In this document: piece by piece, positions 1-5,872 of the stretch | Layout: every line of letters begins with the position of its first letter | How positions within the stretch are numbered: position 1 is the stretch's first letter | Assembly (NCBI GenBank): GCA_029934845.1 | Contig: JAOZLN010000166.1 | Location: 1 to 5,909, forward strand | DNA: 5,909 bases | Source: Candidatus Sabulitectum sp. | GTDB taxonomy: Bacteria; Fermentibacterota; Fermentibacteria; Fermentibacterales; JCC-6 | Reading direction: 5' to 3' | The notes under the pieces: model-generated | What the model was told of the DNA's origin: nothing | Database searches by the model: none | The model's input: the letters and a program-made list of their open reading frames with translations, nothing else | Position numbers and translations under genes: made by a program

Positions 1-119
1 GCTATTTTAGCCAGCCCTTCACTTATCCTCTTGTCTCCAAGAGGAGCACCACCAAATTCATTCTCTGCCCAGTTATCTGAATCTACTCCATCTGTAGGGC
101 GAAGAGCACCCATTCCAAC
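1..119 (-). pseudogene. Tn5-like (IS4 superfamily) transposase, N-terminal domain fragment, runs off left edge
   Basis: The minus strand reads without a stop from 119 to the window edge, about 40 residues, including DNWAENEFGGAPLGDKRIS followed by EGLAKIA. The pattern W-A-x-x-x-F-G-x-A-x-LGD-x-R-x-x-x-x-L-x-x-IA is the N-terminal DNA-binding signature of Tn5/IS50-like transposases. The acidic spacer before it (ALRPTDGVDSDN) matches what I recall of the linker joining a DUF4338 (DruA-type) domain to a Tn5-like transposase. Two consecutive TAG codons (120-125) block the frame upstream. Beyond them the same frame still reads PVVPLRLMMGY, a possible decayed remnant of that linker. The rest of the gene would lie left of position 1. 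It is the same family as the broken transposase at 4970-5730 but a separate, same-direction copy. Confidence 0.7.
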
Positions 120-187
120 CTACTAGTATCCCATCATAAGTCTAAGAGGAACAACTGGTTAGGACTTATATTGTCGCCGAACTGTAA

Positions 188-904
188 TCAAGCATTGCTA
201 AACAGTTGTGCCAGTTCATCATAACAAAATGGCGTTACGCTCAAAACCTGTAGAATATTGTAGAGGCTTTACTCTTCAAGGTCAAGTCTTTTCCGGATAA
301 TGGCAACAAGAACGTATACCGATACTGGTATCCATATCTGCGTCTTCACTGAATTCTCAGCGTATCCCCCAAACAACTTGATCCTGAGATGTTGCTTGAT
401 CCATTTGAAAAACAGTTCAATCTGCCAGCGAGCTTTGTACAGTTGAGTAATACTCAGAGCAGTGAGATTAAAGTTGTTGGTGAGAAATATGATGATTCTT
501 CCATCTTCGAGATCTCTGTATCTTATTCTACGCAATGTAGCTGGGTATTTATCAAAACTGGTTGCCGATTTTGCCACAACGATCTGGTCCGATAAAATTT
601 TCACAGACGGATCCTTCTTGCGAGAATACCTGCGTTTCAGCTGCGCATTTTTCTTAACTCTCGTTACGAATAATGCGTTTGTCCAGCGTCGATTATTTCT
701 TCTTTCCGGCCGGGAATACTAATTTTCCCTCTTCATGCGTTACTCTTTGTTATTCTGAATAGCTGCCATAATCCATGTAACCCAGATCCATTACATAAAT
801 TACACCTTGTTCAATAATAAATTTGCCAAGAAAATTCACATCATATGAATATCAATCACTGTCGGAATTGAACTTGGTAACTCCATGATCGTATGTAATT
901 TAAT
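188..904 (-). pseudogene. IS4-family transposase, decayed, C-terminal two thirds
   Basis: Three minus-strand segments in different frames line up with an IS4-family DDE transposase. Segment one (about 904-846) reads IKLHTIMELPSSIPTV. Segment two (842-753) reads DVNFLGKFIIEQGVIYVMDL then GYMDYGSYSE; it carries the probable second catalytic Asp at 786-788 and ends at TAA (750-752). Segment three (about 715-188) reads ALFVTRVKKN and then the core with YKARWQIELFFKWIK, an exact Y-(2)-R-(3)-E-(6)-K IS4 signature whose catalytic Glu codon is near 416-418. After RKRLDLEE the frame meets TAA (269-271), yet the same frame continues SLYNILQVLSVTP to a TGA at 188-190, as expected for the family C-terminus. 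The first catalytic Asp region is missing, and roughly 50-75 extra bases separate segments two and three. It has at least two frame changes and one nonsense codon, so it cannot be active. Confidence 0.85.
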
Positions 905-924
905 CTGAGGAGGGCCTAATTCCC

Positions 925-938
925 CGCCCCTCGGGGCG
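925..938. repeat. GC-rich perfect hairpin
   Basis: CGCCCC (925-930) and GGGGCG (933-938) are perfect complements separated by TC. A folded RNA would probably form a 5-bp stem with a CTCG tetraloop. There is no following U-tract on either strand, so a Rho-independent terminator is unlikely. The local GC content is much higher than in the AT-rich flanks, which fits a REP-like element or a fragment of a structured mobile RNA. I cannot name it. Confidence 0.5.
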
Positions 939-1072
939 AACAGTCGGCTTCAGTATTCTTGGTTTCTCTTTGGTTTGGGTTTTAGATACCCCGTCCCTTG
1001 GAGTGTCCGGAGGTTTCATTATCGGCATTCGTTTCAGGCAATATTGTGTTGAGTCGGATTACTCCAATGTTA

Positions 1073-1102
1073 CAGTTGACAATTATTCTAAACAATCAAC
1101 TG
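1073..1102. repeat. Inverted repeat, 7-bp arms
   Basis: CAGTTGA at 1073-1079 is matched by TCAACTG at 1096-1102, with a 16-nt AT-rich centre. It sits just downstream of the stop of the IS256-like stub at 1107. It could be a small stem-loop, a worn IS end, or chance. The arm sequence does not recur at an obvious partner position in the window. Confidence 0.4.
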
Positions 1103-1106
1103 CACC

Positions 1107-1367
1107 TTAGCATGCCTTTTCGTTCATCAGCATCTCAAATACTCTTGGCATCCCGTCGAGTCCGTTTTCAAGCAACACTTCCAGAATCTCTGAAAATTCT
1201 TTCCTCTCTGTCCGCCCTTCACTGACAATTAGAAGTACCGGTCTTTTCTTCTTTCTTTTTCCTCTTTTATTTTTGCTTTTCGGCCGCTCAGGAGCGGATG
1301 GGCGGGCCGGTCGCCGTTTTGATTTATGGTTTTTGAGTCCCGTTCTTTTCTCTTTTTGCCTCTTCAA
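1107..1367 (-). pseudogene. IS256/Mutator-type transposase, N-terminal stub
   Basis: The last 45 or so residues contain SEILEVLLENGLDGMPRVFE followed by MLMNEKAC and a stop. This resembles the N-terminus of IS256-family transposases, where a helical segment with G-(L/M)-x-x-(M/L)-x-x-(L/F)-x-x-L-(L/M)-N-E precedes A-M-x-x-E-R. Similarity is lost right after MNE and the frame stops, so the DDE core is absent. The first 40 or so residues are a low-complexity Lys/Arg/Pro-rich stretch (KRGKRKKKRP) that may be partly natural N-terminus and partly out-of-frame DNA. The far upstream end overlaps the IstB remnant in another frame, and the apparent start is a TTG (1365-1367). The family call rests on a short helical motif and is tentative. 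The gene is clearly not functional. Confidence 0.55.
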
Positions 1368-1494
1368 GTCTAAAGCTCGGTAGGTTCAATTCGAGTATGA
1401 TGCTATGGTGAACGAGCCTGTCTATGGCCGCAGCAGTCGTCATGGGATCCTTGAATATCTTCTCCCATTCAGAGAATTGAAGATTGCTTGTCGC
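1324..1494 (-). pseudogene. istB: IS21-family helper ATPase IstB, C-terminal fragment
   Basis: This frame reads ATSNLQFSEWEKIFKDPMT, then TAAAIDRLVHHSIILELNLP and SFRLEEAKREKNGTQKP, ending with TAA at 1324-1326. (T)SN-L-x-F-x-x-W-x-x-(I/V)-F-x-D-x-x-x-x-x-A-x-(I/L)-DRL-x-HH-x-x-x-(L/I)-E-(L/I) is the C-terminal signature of IstB/DnaC-like ATPases that accompany IS21 transposases. In this family the SN belongs to sensor-1 and the DRL-HH helix to the lid. The Walker A and B regions are missing: a TGA lies immediately upstream at 1495-1497, and the sequence beyond it is unrelated. No IstA partner is present. It overlaps the IS256-like stub in a different frame, so one element has been pushed into or joined to the other. 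Confidence 0.85.
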
Positions 1495-1500
1495 TCATCA

Positions 1501-1549
1501 GTTTGGTGCTGTGGGAGGCGGCGGTAGCAATACTATCGCCTACCCGATT
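1501..1549 (+). ncRNA. Possible group II intron 3' end (end of domain V plus domain VI)
   Basis: On the plus strand GGTGCTGTGGGAGG leads into an 8-bp stem, GGCGGTAG (1520-1527) with CTATCGCC (1533-1540), which has one G-U pair and a CAATA loop. CCTACCCGATT follows. This layout resembles the 3' end of bacterial group II introns, where the strand closing domain V (ACGGT-type) is followed by a purine-rich linker, the domain VI hairpin and a terminal C-T-A-(C/T)-(C/T)-C-G-A-(T/C). Everything 5' of it, including most of domain V and any reverse transcriptase, is absent and replaced by the IstB fragment. It therefore cannot splice. The call is by motif recognition only; chance similarity is possible. 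Confidence 0.45.
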
Positions 1550-1564
1550 ACCCCAAGCTCCATT

Positions 1565-1672
1565 CTACACGATTTTAAGGAGATCTACTAAGGGTGTTAA
1601 ATCAAAAGTAATTTTCTCTTCATCTGCGTCATCTTCCCGGAGTGCTTTCCAACGAGTTTCCCTTAAATCCAT
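1565..1672 (-). pseudogene. ExbD/TolR-family proton-channel subunit, N-terminal stub
   Basis: This 35-codon frame begins at ATG (1670-1672) and ends at TAG (1565-1567). After a charged cytoplasmic segment it reads KITFDLTPLVDLL. The pattern (N/D)-L-TP-(L/M)-(V/I)-D is the hallmark at the start of the single transmembrane helix of ExbD/TolR, and the Asp (residue 30 here) corresponds to the proton-path residue, Asp25 in E. coli ExbD. ExbD proteins are normally about 130-150 residues. Here the frame departs from the expected hydrophobic continuation after DLL and stops within five codons, close to the putative intron end. No ExbB/TolQ gene is present in the window. The N-terminal charged segment (RWKALREDDADEE) is typical of the family. 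It is a truncated gene whose periplasmic domain is lost. Confidence 0.6.
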
Positions 1673-1697
1673 TTTTTAATTTTCATAAATAAAAAAT

Positions 1698-1706
1698 AGT
1701 ATAACA
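1698..1706 (-). promoter_or_regulatory. Candidate extended -10 promoter before the ExbD stub
   Basis: On the minus strand TGTTATACT matches the extended -10 form TGnTATAAT at all but one position, 25 nt before the ATG of the ExbD stub. No good -35 lies at the standard distance, which an extended -10 can tolerate. No clear Shine-Dalgarno precedes the ATG. The neighbouring AT-rich intergenic stretch (1680-1799) also holds a short TGATTT/AAATCA inverted repeat near 1733-1746. I see no strong terminator for the upstream membrane-protein gene. Confidence 0.3.
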
Positions 1707-1799
1707 AAACAGTCAAATTGAGTATTCTTAATTGATTTTTAAATCAGTCCTACTCGGTAAGCATTCTTTTGAAGACTGGAACAAGCAAGCTTTAATCTT

Positions 1800-3164
1800 C
1801 TATTGCCATACAATTATTGCTTCTCGATTCATAGTATGAAGCTGTAATAACTGCTGTAGATATCTCCTTCTCTTGTGTGTTACTTGGGGCTCTGAATCAT
1901 TATACTCAAAAATAGGAACAAGCCCTGGTATTGATTCCAGAATAATTCTACTGTCATATACTGGTCCAGACTGTGTATCTGATAGTTGCTCGACTGCGAG
2001 TTTAATTGATATTGGAATATCAACAGAACTTCTTCCCTCGTTGTAACCCCATATTGCTGTTGCAGACAGCAGGCAAAAGGTTAATATGATTCCAAAATAT
2101 TTACCGCTACGAAACCTGGCTAAGAATGAAAATAAGTACTCAAAAAGACCTGCAACTACAATACATATACCTACCGATGGGAGCCAAAGAAATTCCCTCT
2201 GTACCCAAACAAAAGGAAATGGTACAAGAGAAATAAGAGCAATAAAGGAACCCATTCTGATAGTTTTTGACAATTTCTTAAAAAGCAGGACAGCTGTTAA
2301 CAAAGAGATACCAAGGACACCTGCAAACATTGTTATTGGAAGGTCACCAGGTAGTCCCCAGTTCAGCAAATATGCCATTTTGCTGAAGTAACTTAGGCCA
2401 ATCACAATAGGAACTGATAGTTTTGAAGATATAAGAGGTTTTGTGAACATCAATAAAATGAATAAGCCCCCCCCTCCCAGCCAGAGAACTCTTCCTTTTT
2501 TCCATACTGATCTGAAGTCTCTTCCCATAGCAATCCAGCACCAACCAAAAGATAATGCTAGGTATGGCAGTGAAGTCTCTTTTGCCAGAGAGCCTACGGT
2601 AGCTGTTAGAAGGGCAAGAAAAAGATAGCGAGTCCGATTCTTTGATGCGCTGAAAGCTTTGTCGCAAAGAATAATTGTTGCAACAACAAAAATCCCAAGC
2701 AACCTATCATTTCTTCCCATGAATGAGGTGAGTGAAAATGTTTGAGCAGGATGAAGTGCCCATAGAATCAATGCAAGAGCGGTAGCGACCAGTCCGAATC
2801 TCCTCCTGAGAAGATACAGAAGAAGGCCGAAGAATAGCCAGGATAGAATAAAGTCAGTCAGATGATAAAGTCTATAATCATTACCATATAACGTGTAATC
2901 AGAGAGAAATGATAGACTGTAAATAGGTCTTGTGAAACCATGTTGAATCGACTCAGTTAAGGTCCATTCTACAGTATTATTGCCACTGAAAACGAAAGGC
3001 ATGAGAAACCTGTGAGTTGTTTCCGAGTCAAAAGGAACACCAAAAACAAATGAATGTTGTAGCAACGTAATTGCTGGGTATAACAGCATTAGTATTATGA
3101 CATAGTACCTTAATTGAGATTGATTCAAGTATTTATTCTGGTTGAAAGTATTTTTGAATCGCAT
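1800..3164 (-). CDS. Polytopic membrane protein, GT-C/TMTC-like glycosyltransferase family
   Basis: This is an intact 454-residue protein with about 10-11 predicted membrane helices (for example around residues 20-40, 104-120, 124-137, 154-168, 180-210, 227-243, 250-270, 277-296, 305-321, 328-348 and 357-373) and a soluble C-terminal tail of about 75 residues. The N-terminal half shows the layout RP-(I)-x-x-LS (79-85), YHLTD (100-104), LHPAQT (137-142), GRND (150-153) and LAKETS (193-198). These correspond to the RP-L-x-x-LS, HLxN, HPxQ-(T/V), GRxD and LSKE motifs of TMTC/PMT-like proteins in the GT-C fold, enzymes that use lipid-linked sugars to glycosylate exported proteins or lipids. An acidic FDSET (46-50) lies in the first external loop, where GT-C catalytic acids usually sit. 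The specific reaction and substrate are not deducible. The ATG at 3162-3164 follows the upstream gene's stop by 4 nt, with GGAG 7 nt before it, implying translational coupling. Codons 230-233 lie on an 8-G run. Confidence 0.8.
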   Translation of the reverse strand: MRFKNTFNQNKYLNQSQLRYYVIILMLLYPAITLLQHSFVFGVPFDSETTHRFLMPFVFSGNNTVEWTLTESIQHGFTRPIYSLSFLSDYTLYGNDYRLYHLTDFILSWLFFGLLLYLLRRRFGLVATALALILWALHPAQTFSLTSFMGRNDRLLGIFVVATIILCDKAFSASKNRTRYLFLALLTATVGSLAKETSLPYLALSFGWCWIAMGRDFRSVWKKGRVLWLGGGGLFILLMFTKPLISSKLSVPIVIGLSYFSKMAYLLNWGLPGDLPITMFAGVLGISLLTAVLLFKKLSKTIRMGSFIALISLVPFPFVWVQREFLWLPSVGICIVVAGLFEYLFSFLARFRSGKYFGIILTFCLLSATAIWGYNEGRSSVDIPISIKLAVEQLSDTQSGPVYDSRIILESIPGLVPIFEYNDSEPQVTHKRRRYLQQLLQLHTMNREAIIVWQ

Positions 3165-3171
3165 ATTCCTA

Positions 3172-3175
3172 CTCC
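3172..3175 (-). promoter_or_regulatory. Ribosome-binding site of the GT-C-like gene, inside the preceding gene
   Basis: GGAG overlaps the last codons of the secreted-protein gene (CTG GAG TAG) and lies 7 nt before the ATG at 3164. Ribosomes terminating at 3169-3171 could reinitiate directly. This fixes the start of the downstream gene and suggests that the two are translated from one mRNA. Confidence 0.65.
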
Positions 3176-4831
3176 AGGATTAATAATTCACATATGGGGC
3201 TAGTCTCATTATGACTATGAGCAACAGCATAATAAACTCCTGGAGTAAGGTGATTTAATCCTCCGTCACTGCAAGAGATTTCTAAAATTCCTTTATCCGC
3301 AGCACAGGCGGAAGACCACACCTCTCGCCCACTAATGTCATACAGGAGAATCTCAGATGCATTCTCATAACTAAGTTTAACTACTACAAATGAAGGATTA
3401 CAAACAGCTGATATGGTAGGTAGAAGCCAAGTATCAGAAGAAACAAGTAGTTGAGAATCGCAATAACCACTTGGGTCACTACATTTAATTGGAGGATCAT
3501 CCAATCCTTCGACAGTAGAAATCCATATAGAATTTCTGGAAAGATAGGGTCCATCTGAAACCACTACTGGACTAGAAAGACAGACCGCAACTATCTCACC
3601 GTCAACAGTAACGTAGTCAACGGATGATCCTCCGACTTCATAACCGTCAGTTAAACCATAAGACGCATCTGGTTCCATAAAGAGACAATTCTGGGCGGTT
3701 GCGCTTAAAGAAGGATTTGATGACATGTTCTGCAACTTAACATAAGCCACAAGTATTCCGTTACTATTTTGACCTGTGCTTTGCTCGGCTTCACAGAAGA
3801 CATAGAGCCCAATTGGATCTCCCCAGGAGTTTTCTACAATCAGAACAACAAATGCACCTTCTCGGTTGTAGTCAGTAAAGAAGTAAATCCTCTCATTCAC
3901 CACTGAAAGTTCCTCATTAGATGAATCCCATCCCCAAAGAGTAATAGCGAGATTATTGGGACCGTCGCGTAGCGAGCCAGAATAATTTTCTCCGCATGTT
4001 ACAAAATACTCACTATTTATCTGCGCAATACAACCCATCAGTAAATTGCCAGTTGATGCTGTGTTTATTTCAGAATCCACCTCATTTAAATCAGCTAGTT
4101 CTAATATCCATACAATCTCTCTTCTGACCCCTGATTTGCTAGAAGAGCCTGTTACAAACAAATATCCATCATCTTCAAACATTTCCTCGCAGTCATATTT
4201 GCTACTTGCATCAGAAAATGCTACACAAAAATCAGGTGAATTCTCACCCACCTCTCGTCTCTCAATGTAACCTCTCATCATTAATCCTGATGCTGTTTGC
4301 TCGATAAACCATCCGCAGGAGACCAGATACTCGGTTGAGTCATCCAATACCCTCAGAATATCTCTGCCGCAGATGTCTTGAGGGTCAAAAGAACCTGCAT
4401 TCTCGATGTTATACAGATAAGCATCACTGTCACCGTAAGAATTCAGCTCTTCTAAGACAAGCAAATCTGGTTGATAAGGATCAGAAGCATCAGGTATTTT
4501 TGATTGATTCCCAGCTTGATATCCCACACAAGCGTACCCATTGCTTGTATTTACCAAGCCGTACAACTCATCACAAGTCACAACACCCCAATCATTCTCC
4601 CCTCCGTAAAAATACTCCCAGAGAGGTTAATCACCATTAGCAAAACTAAATTTGCGAACAGCAGCATTCCTGTTCATAATTTGCGGAAAAACACCAAGAT
4701 CAAGGCGACTAAAACCAGCAACCATCGATTTTATTGTTGAACCGCTGGTATATGAATAGATATCGGAGGCTCTTACGCTCCACTCATTAGAACTAGGATA
4801 GTAGAGTAATTCGTCTACAGGGCCTGTAGGA

Positions 4832-4847
4832 TTGCCTTGCAAGGCAA
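4832..4847. repeat. Perfect 16-bp palindrome
   Basis: TTGCCTTGCAAGGCAA is a perfect palindrome with no spacer. It covers the end of the putative signal-peptide coding region of the secreted-protein gene (LALQG). It could be a binding site for a dimeric regulator just inside the gene, an mRNA hairpin near the ribosome-binding site, or chance. No second copy was seen in the window. Confidence 0.5.
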
Positions 4848-4876
4848 GCGATATTAAGAGAAAAGCAAAAATTGAA

Positions 4877-4881
4877 CCTCC
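4877..4881 (-). promoter_or_regulatory. Strong Shine-Dalgarno in front of a non-standard start (ATT)
   Basis: GGAGG, within GAGGAGG, is followed by TTCA and then ATT (4870-4872), which opens the signal-peptide frame. No ATG, GTG or TTG lies in the right frame between the TGA at 4882-4884 and the TTG at 4840-4842. The placement marks the original start at 4872, with the codon now ATT. Confidence 0.55.
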
Positions 4882-4944
4882 TCAAGTAAGAAGTAAGTGA
4901 GTAACTGTGTTTATCAACTAAATATTTACTTCTACCCCATCCAT

Positions 4945-4973
4945 ACCTTATTCATTTTCTAAACCTGCGTCAA
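4945..4973 (-). promoter_or_regulatory. Candidate sigma-70-like promoter for the two-gene unit
   Basis: On the minus strand TTGACG (4968-4973) is followed after exactly 17 nt by TAAGGT (4945-4950). The -35 matches 5 of 6 consensus bases, but the -10 is weak. It lies about 70 nt before the putative start at 4872 and overlaps the end of the broken transposase, which would place the operon promoter at the edge of a mobile-element remnant. The leader contains AGTAAG-type short repeats (4886-4905). Confidence 0.35.
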
Positions 4974-5730
4974 GCGAAAGCTAAAATGCCTGACAGATCA
5001 TGGCTGGCTCGGATCAGTGATTCTACACGGGGGCTACGGCGTTGTTCATCAAACAATTCAAAGAAATCACCTTCACGATCACATATATCAATCAATCTCG
5101 TGTTAGGCATGGCAGCAGCTACTTCAACCATATCTCGATGATGTTCAATCCAGGTAAAAGTCTTTTTTCTTCTATTGGAATATCCCGAGGTAAACGCTTA
5201 TCATCTTCTGGTATTTTTACTGGAGAGATGGTTCTCGACTTCAATACTTCCAGTGGAATACCACTTGGATCAACAACAATAGTGGAGTGTAAATAGAATC
5301 CTTTCGGTACCTCTCCCAACCATTCGTAATCTGAATAAATCAACTACTTCAATCGTCTGCTAACAAACAGAGTTGAGTCTCTTGTATGTTCATTGATCAT
5401 CAGCTCGTTCCATGTGCACTTTTGCTCATCAGTTACCACAATGACAAGACTTAGACCCTTCACATTACCTGCTTTAGAAGGTACTTTAACGGGCTCTGGC
5501 ACAGGTTCTGATAGCCTGCGGATGCCCCTATTGCTTTTCTTGTCAGGTATCGATGGGAGAATGAAATGCGCAGAAGTAGCCAGTTCTCCAAGAGCAATTA
5601 CACAACTGTTCTTTTGTAGATGACCTCTGGCATCTACAAAATTAAAATGCTTACATACTATTTCAGATAATTTATTCTTACTGGAGCGTGACTGGCAATG
5701 GGCGTTGAGCAGAAAAGCCCCACGGTCTAG
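4970..5730 (-). pseudogene. DUF4338 (DruA-type)-Tn5-like transposase fusion, internally deleted and broken
   Basis: The right part (about 5730-5310) reads SKNKLSEIVCKHFNFVDARG, LQKNSCVIALGELATSAHFI, LPSIP, then EPVPEPVKVPSKAGNVKGLS, TDEQKCTWNELMINEHTRDS and TLFVSRRLK. After a TAG (5344-5346) the same frame continues LIYSDYEWLG. This is the DUF4338 domain, known from DruA of Druantia defence loci and as an N-terminal domain of some IS4-superfamily transposases; the TAG sits where an aromatic residue (K-Y-L) is usual. From about 5307 the frame jumps to the Tn5-like catalytic domain, KGFYLHSTIVVDPSGIPLEV. After a frame change near 5160 it continues FTWIEHHRDMVEVAAAMPNT and RLIDICDREGDFFELFDEQR, with the second DDE Asp in ICDREGD. 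Similarity ends at SLIRASHD and the frame stops at 4970-4972. The rest of DUF4338, the Tn5 N-terminal domain, the first catalytic Asp and the C-terminal Glu region are missing. Not functional. Confidence 0.75.
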
Positions 5731-5788
5731 ATAGAATTCTTGGAGATTTGCGGAGAATAGTGGAACTATTTGACAATAATCTACAAGG

Positions 5789-5872
5789 AAAGCAAAGAAG
5801 CCAATACCAGCACGCGTCCCGGCGACAGTACGGATTATAGCCGATTGTGGAACCTTTATGACGATGCTGCAT
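5789..5872 (-). pseudogene. DDE transposase fragment, IS1380-like
   Basis: The minus frame reads MQHRHKGSTIGYNPYCRRDA followed by CWYWLLCF. It resembles the conserved stretch of IS1380-type DDE transposases (DDE_Tnp_1 superfamily), K-(G)-x-x-x-GYNP-(K)-x-x-x-x-x-x-x-(H)-P-LL-(C/A)-F. Similarity disappears after about 28 residues, and a stop precedes the ATG by a few codons. It is adjacent to, and in a different frame from, the DUF4338-transposase remnant. The motif is short, so the family assignment is tentative. Confidence 0.4.

Larger units (their letters stand above)
905..1106. other. Gene-free debris between two transposase remnants
   Basis: I see no coding segment I can assign on either strand. 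The stretch holds a GC-rich hairpin (925-938), a 7-bp inverted repeat (1073-1102), and a C/T-rich run near 950-1000. The IS4 reading frame loses similarity just right of 904, so the IS4 boundary or a rearrangement breakpoint probably lies here. No terminal inverted repeats or target duplications could be assigned. Confidence 0.5.
3169..4872 (-). pseudogene. Exported Cys-rich protein with FlgD/T9SS-like C-terminal domain, interrupted by in-frame TAA
   Basis: One continuous minus-strand frame spans about 567 codons, broken only by TAA at 4627-4629 (codon 82 counted from 4872). Sequence on both sides belongs together: RKFSFANGD, stop, PLWEYFYGGENDWG. The W-x-x-x-(Y/F)-GG-x-x-x-D-x-G stretch and the following GYACVG resemble the blades of secreted beta-propeller-like proteins. 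The N-terminus is hydrophobic (FAFLLISLALQG), like a signal peptide. The first codon after GGAGG and a 4-nt gap is ATT, and an upstream TGA rules out an earlier in-frame start, so either ATT is used or an ATG was lost by one base change. About 15 cysteines are spread along the protein. The last 80 or so residues (CNPSFVVVKLSYEN, EILLYDISGREVW, LTPGVYYAVA, ending CELLILE) match the FlgD-like/T9SS sorting domain layout. Reinitiation at GTG 4579-4581 would give 470 residues without a signal. Function is unknown; the sorting-domain call is by pattern. Confidence 0.7.

Noticed and set aside
1488..1679. Plus-strand open frame of 63 codons
   Set aside because: It crosses the IstB remnant, the putative intron end and the ExbD stub, all of which explain the sequence better, and it shows no recognisable protein features.
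2344..2667. Minus-strand 107-codon open frame inside the membrane-protein gene
   Set aside because: It overlaps the GT-C-like gene in another frame, lacks family features, and is a shadow of it. It matters only as the alternative frame if the G run slips.
4046..4740. Plus-strand open frames of 74, 101 and 78 codons opposite the secreted-protein gene
   Set aside because: They are antisense to a long frame with coherent exported-protein features, lack start signals, and have low-complexity composition (Ser/His/Lys-rich).
4886..4905. AGTAAG-type short repeats as a CRISPR or iteron array
   Set aside because: The units are only 6-8 bases, occur three or so times with imperfect spacing, and have no spacer structure. 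They are a simple local repeat in the leader.
269..5346. Stop-codon recoding as the reason for several in-frame stops inside recognisable genes
   Set aside because: The interrupting codons are of all three kinds (TAA at 269 and 4627, TAG at 120-125 and 5344, TGA at 1495) and most sit in decayed transposases that also have frame changes. The 454-codon GT-C-like gene has no internal stop. Ordinary decay explains this better.
5393..5623. Plus-strand open frame of 76 codons opposite the DUF4338 remnant
   Set aside because: The minus strand here carries clear DUF4338 similarity; the plus frame is its antisense shadow.
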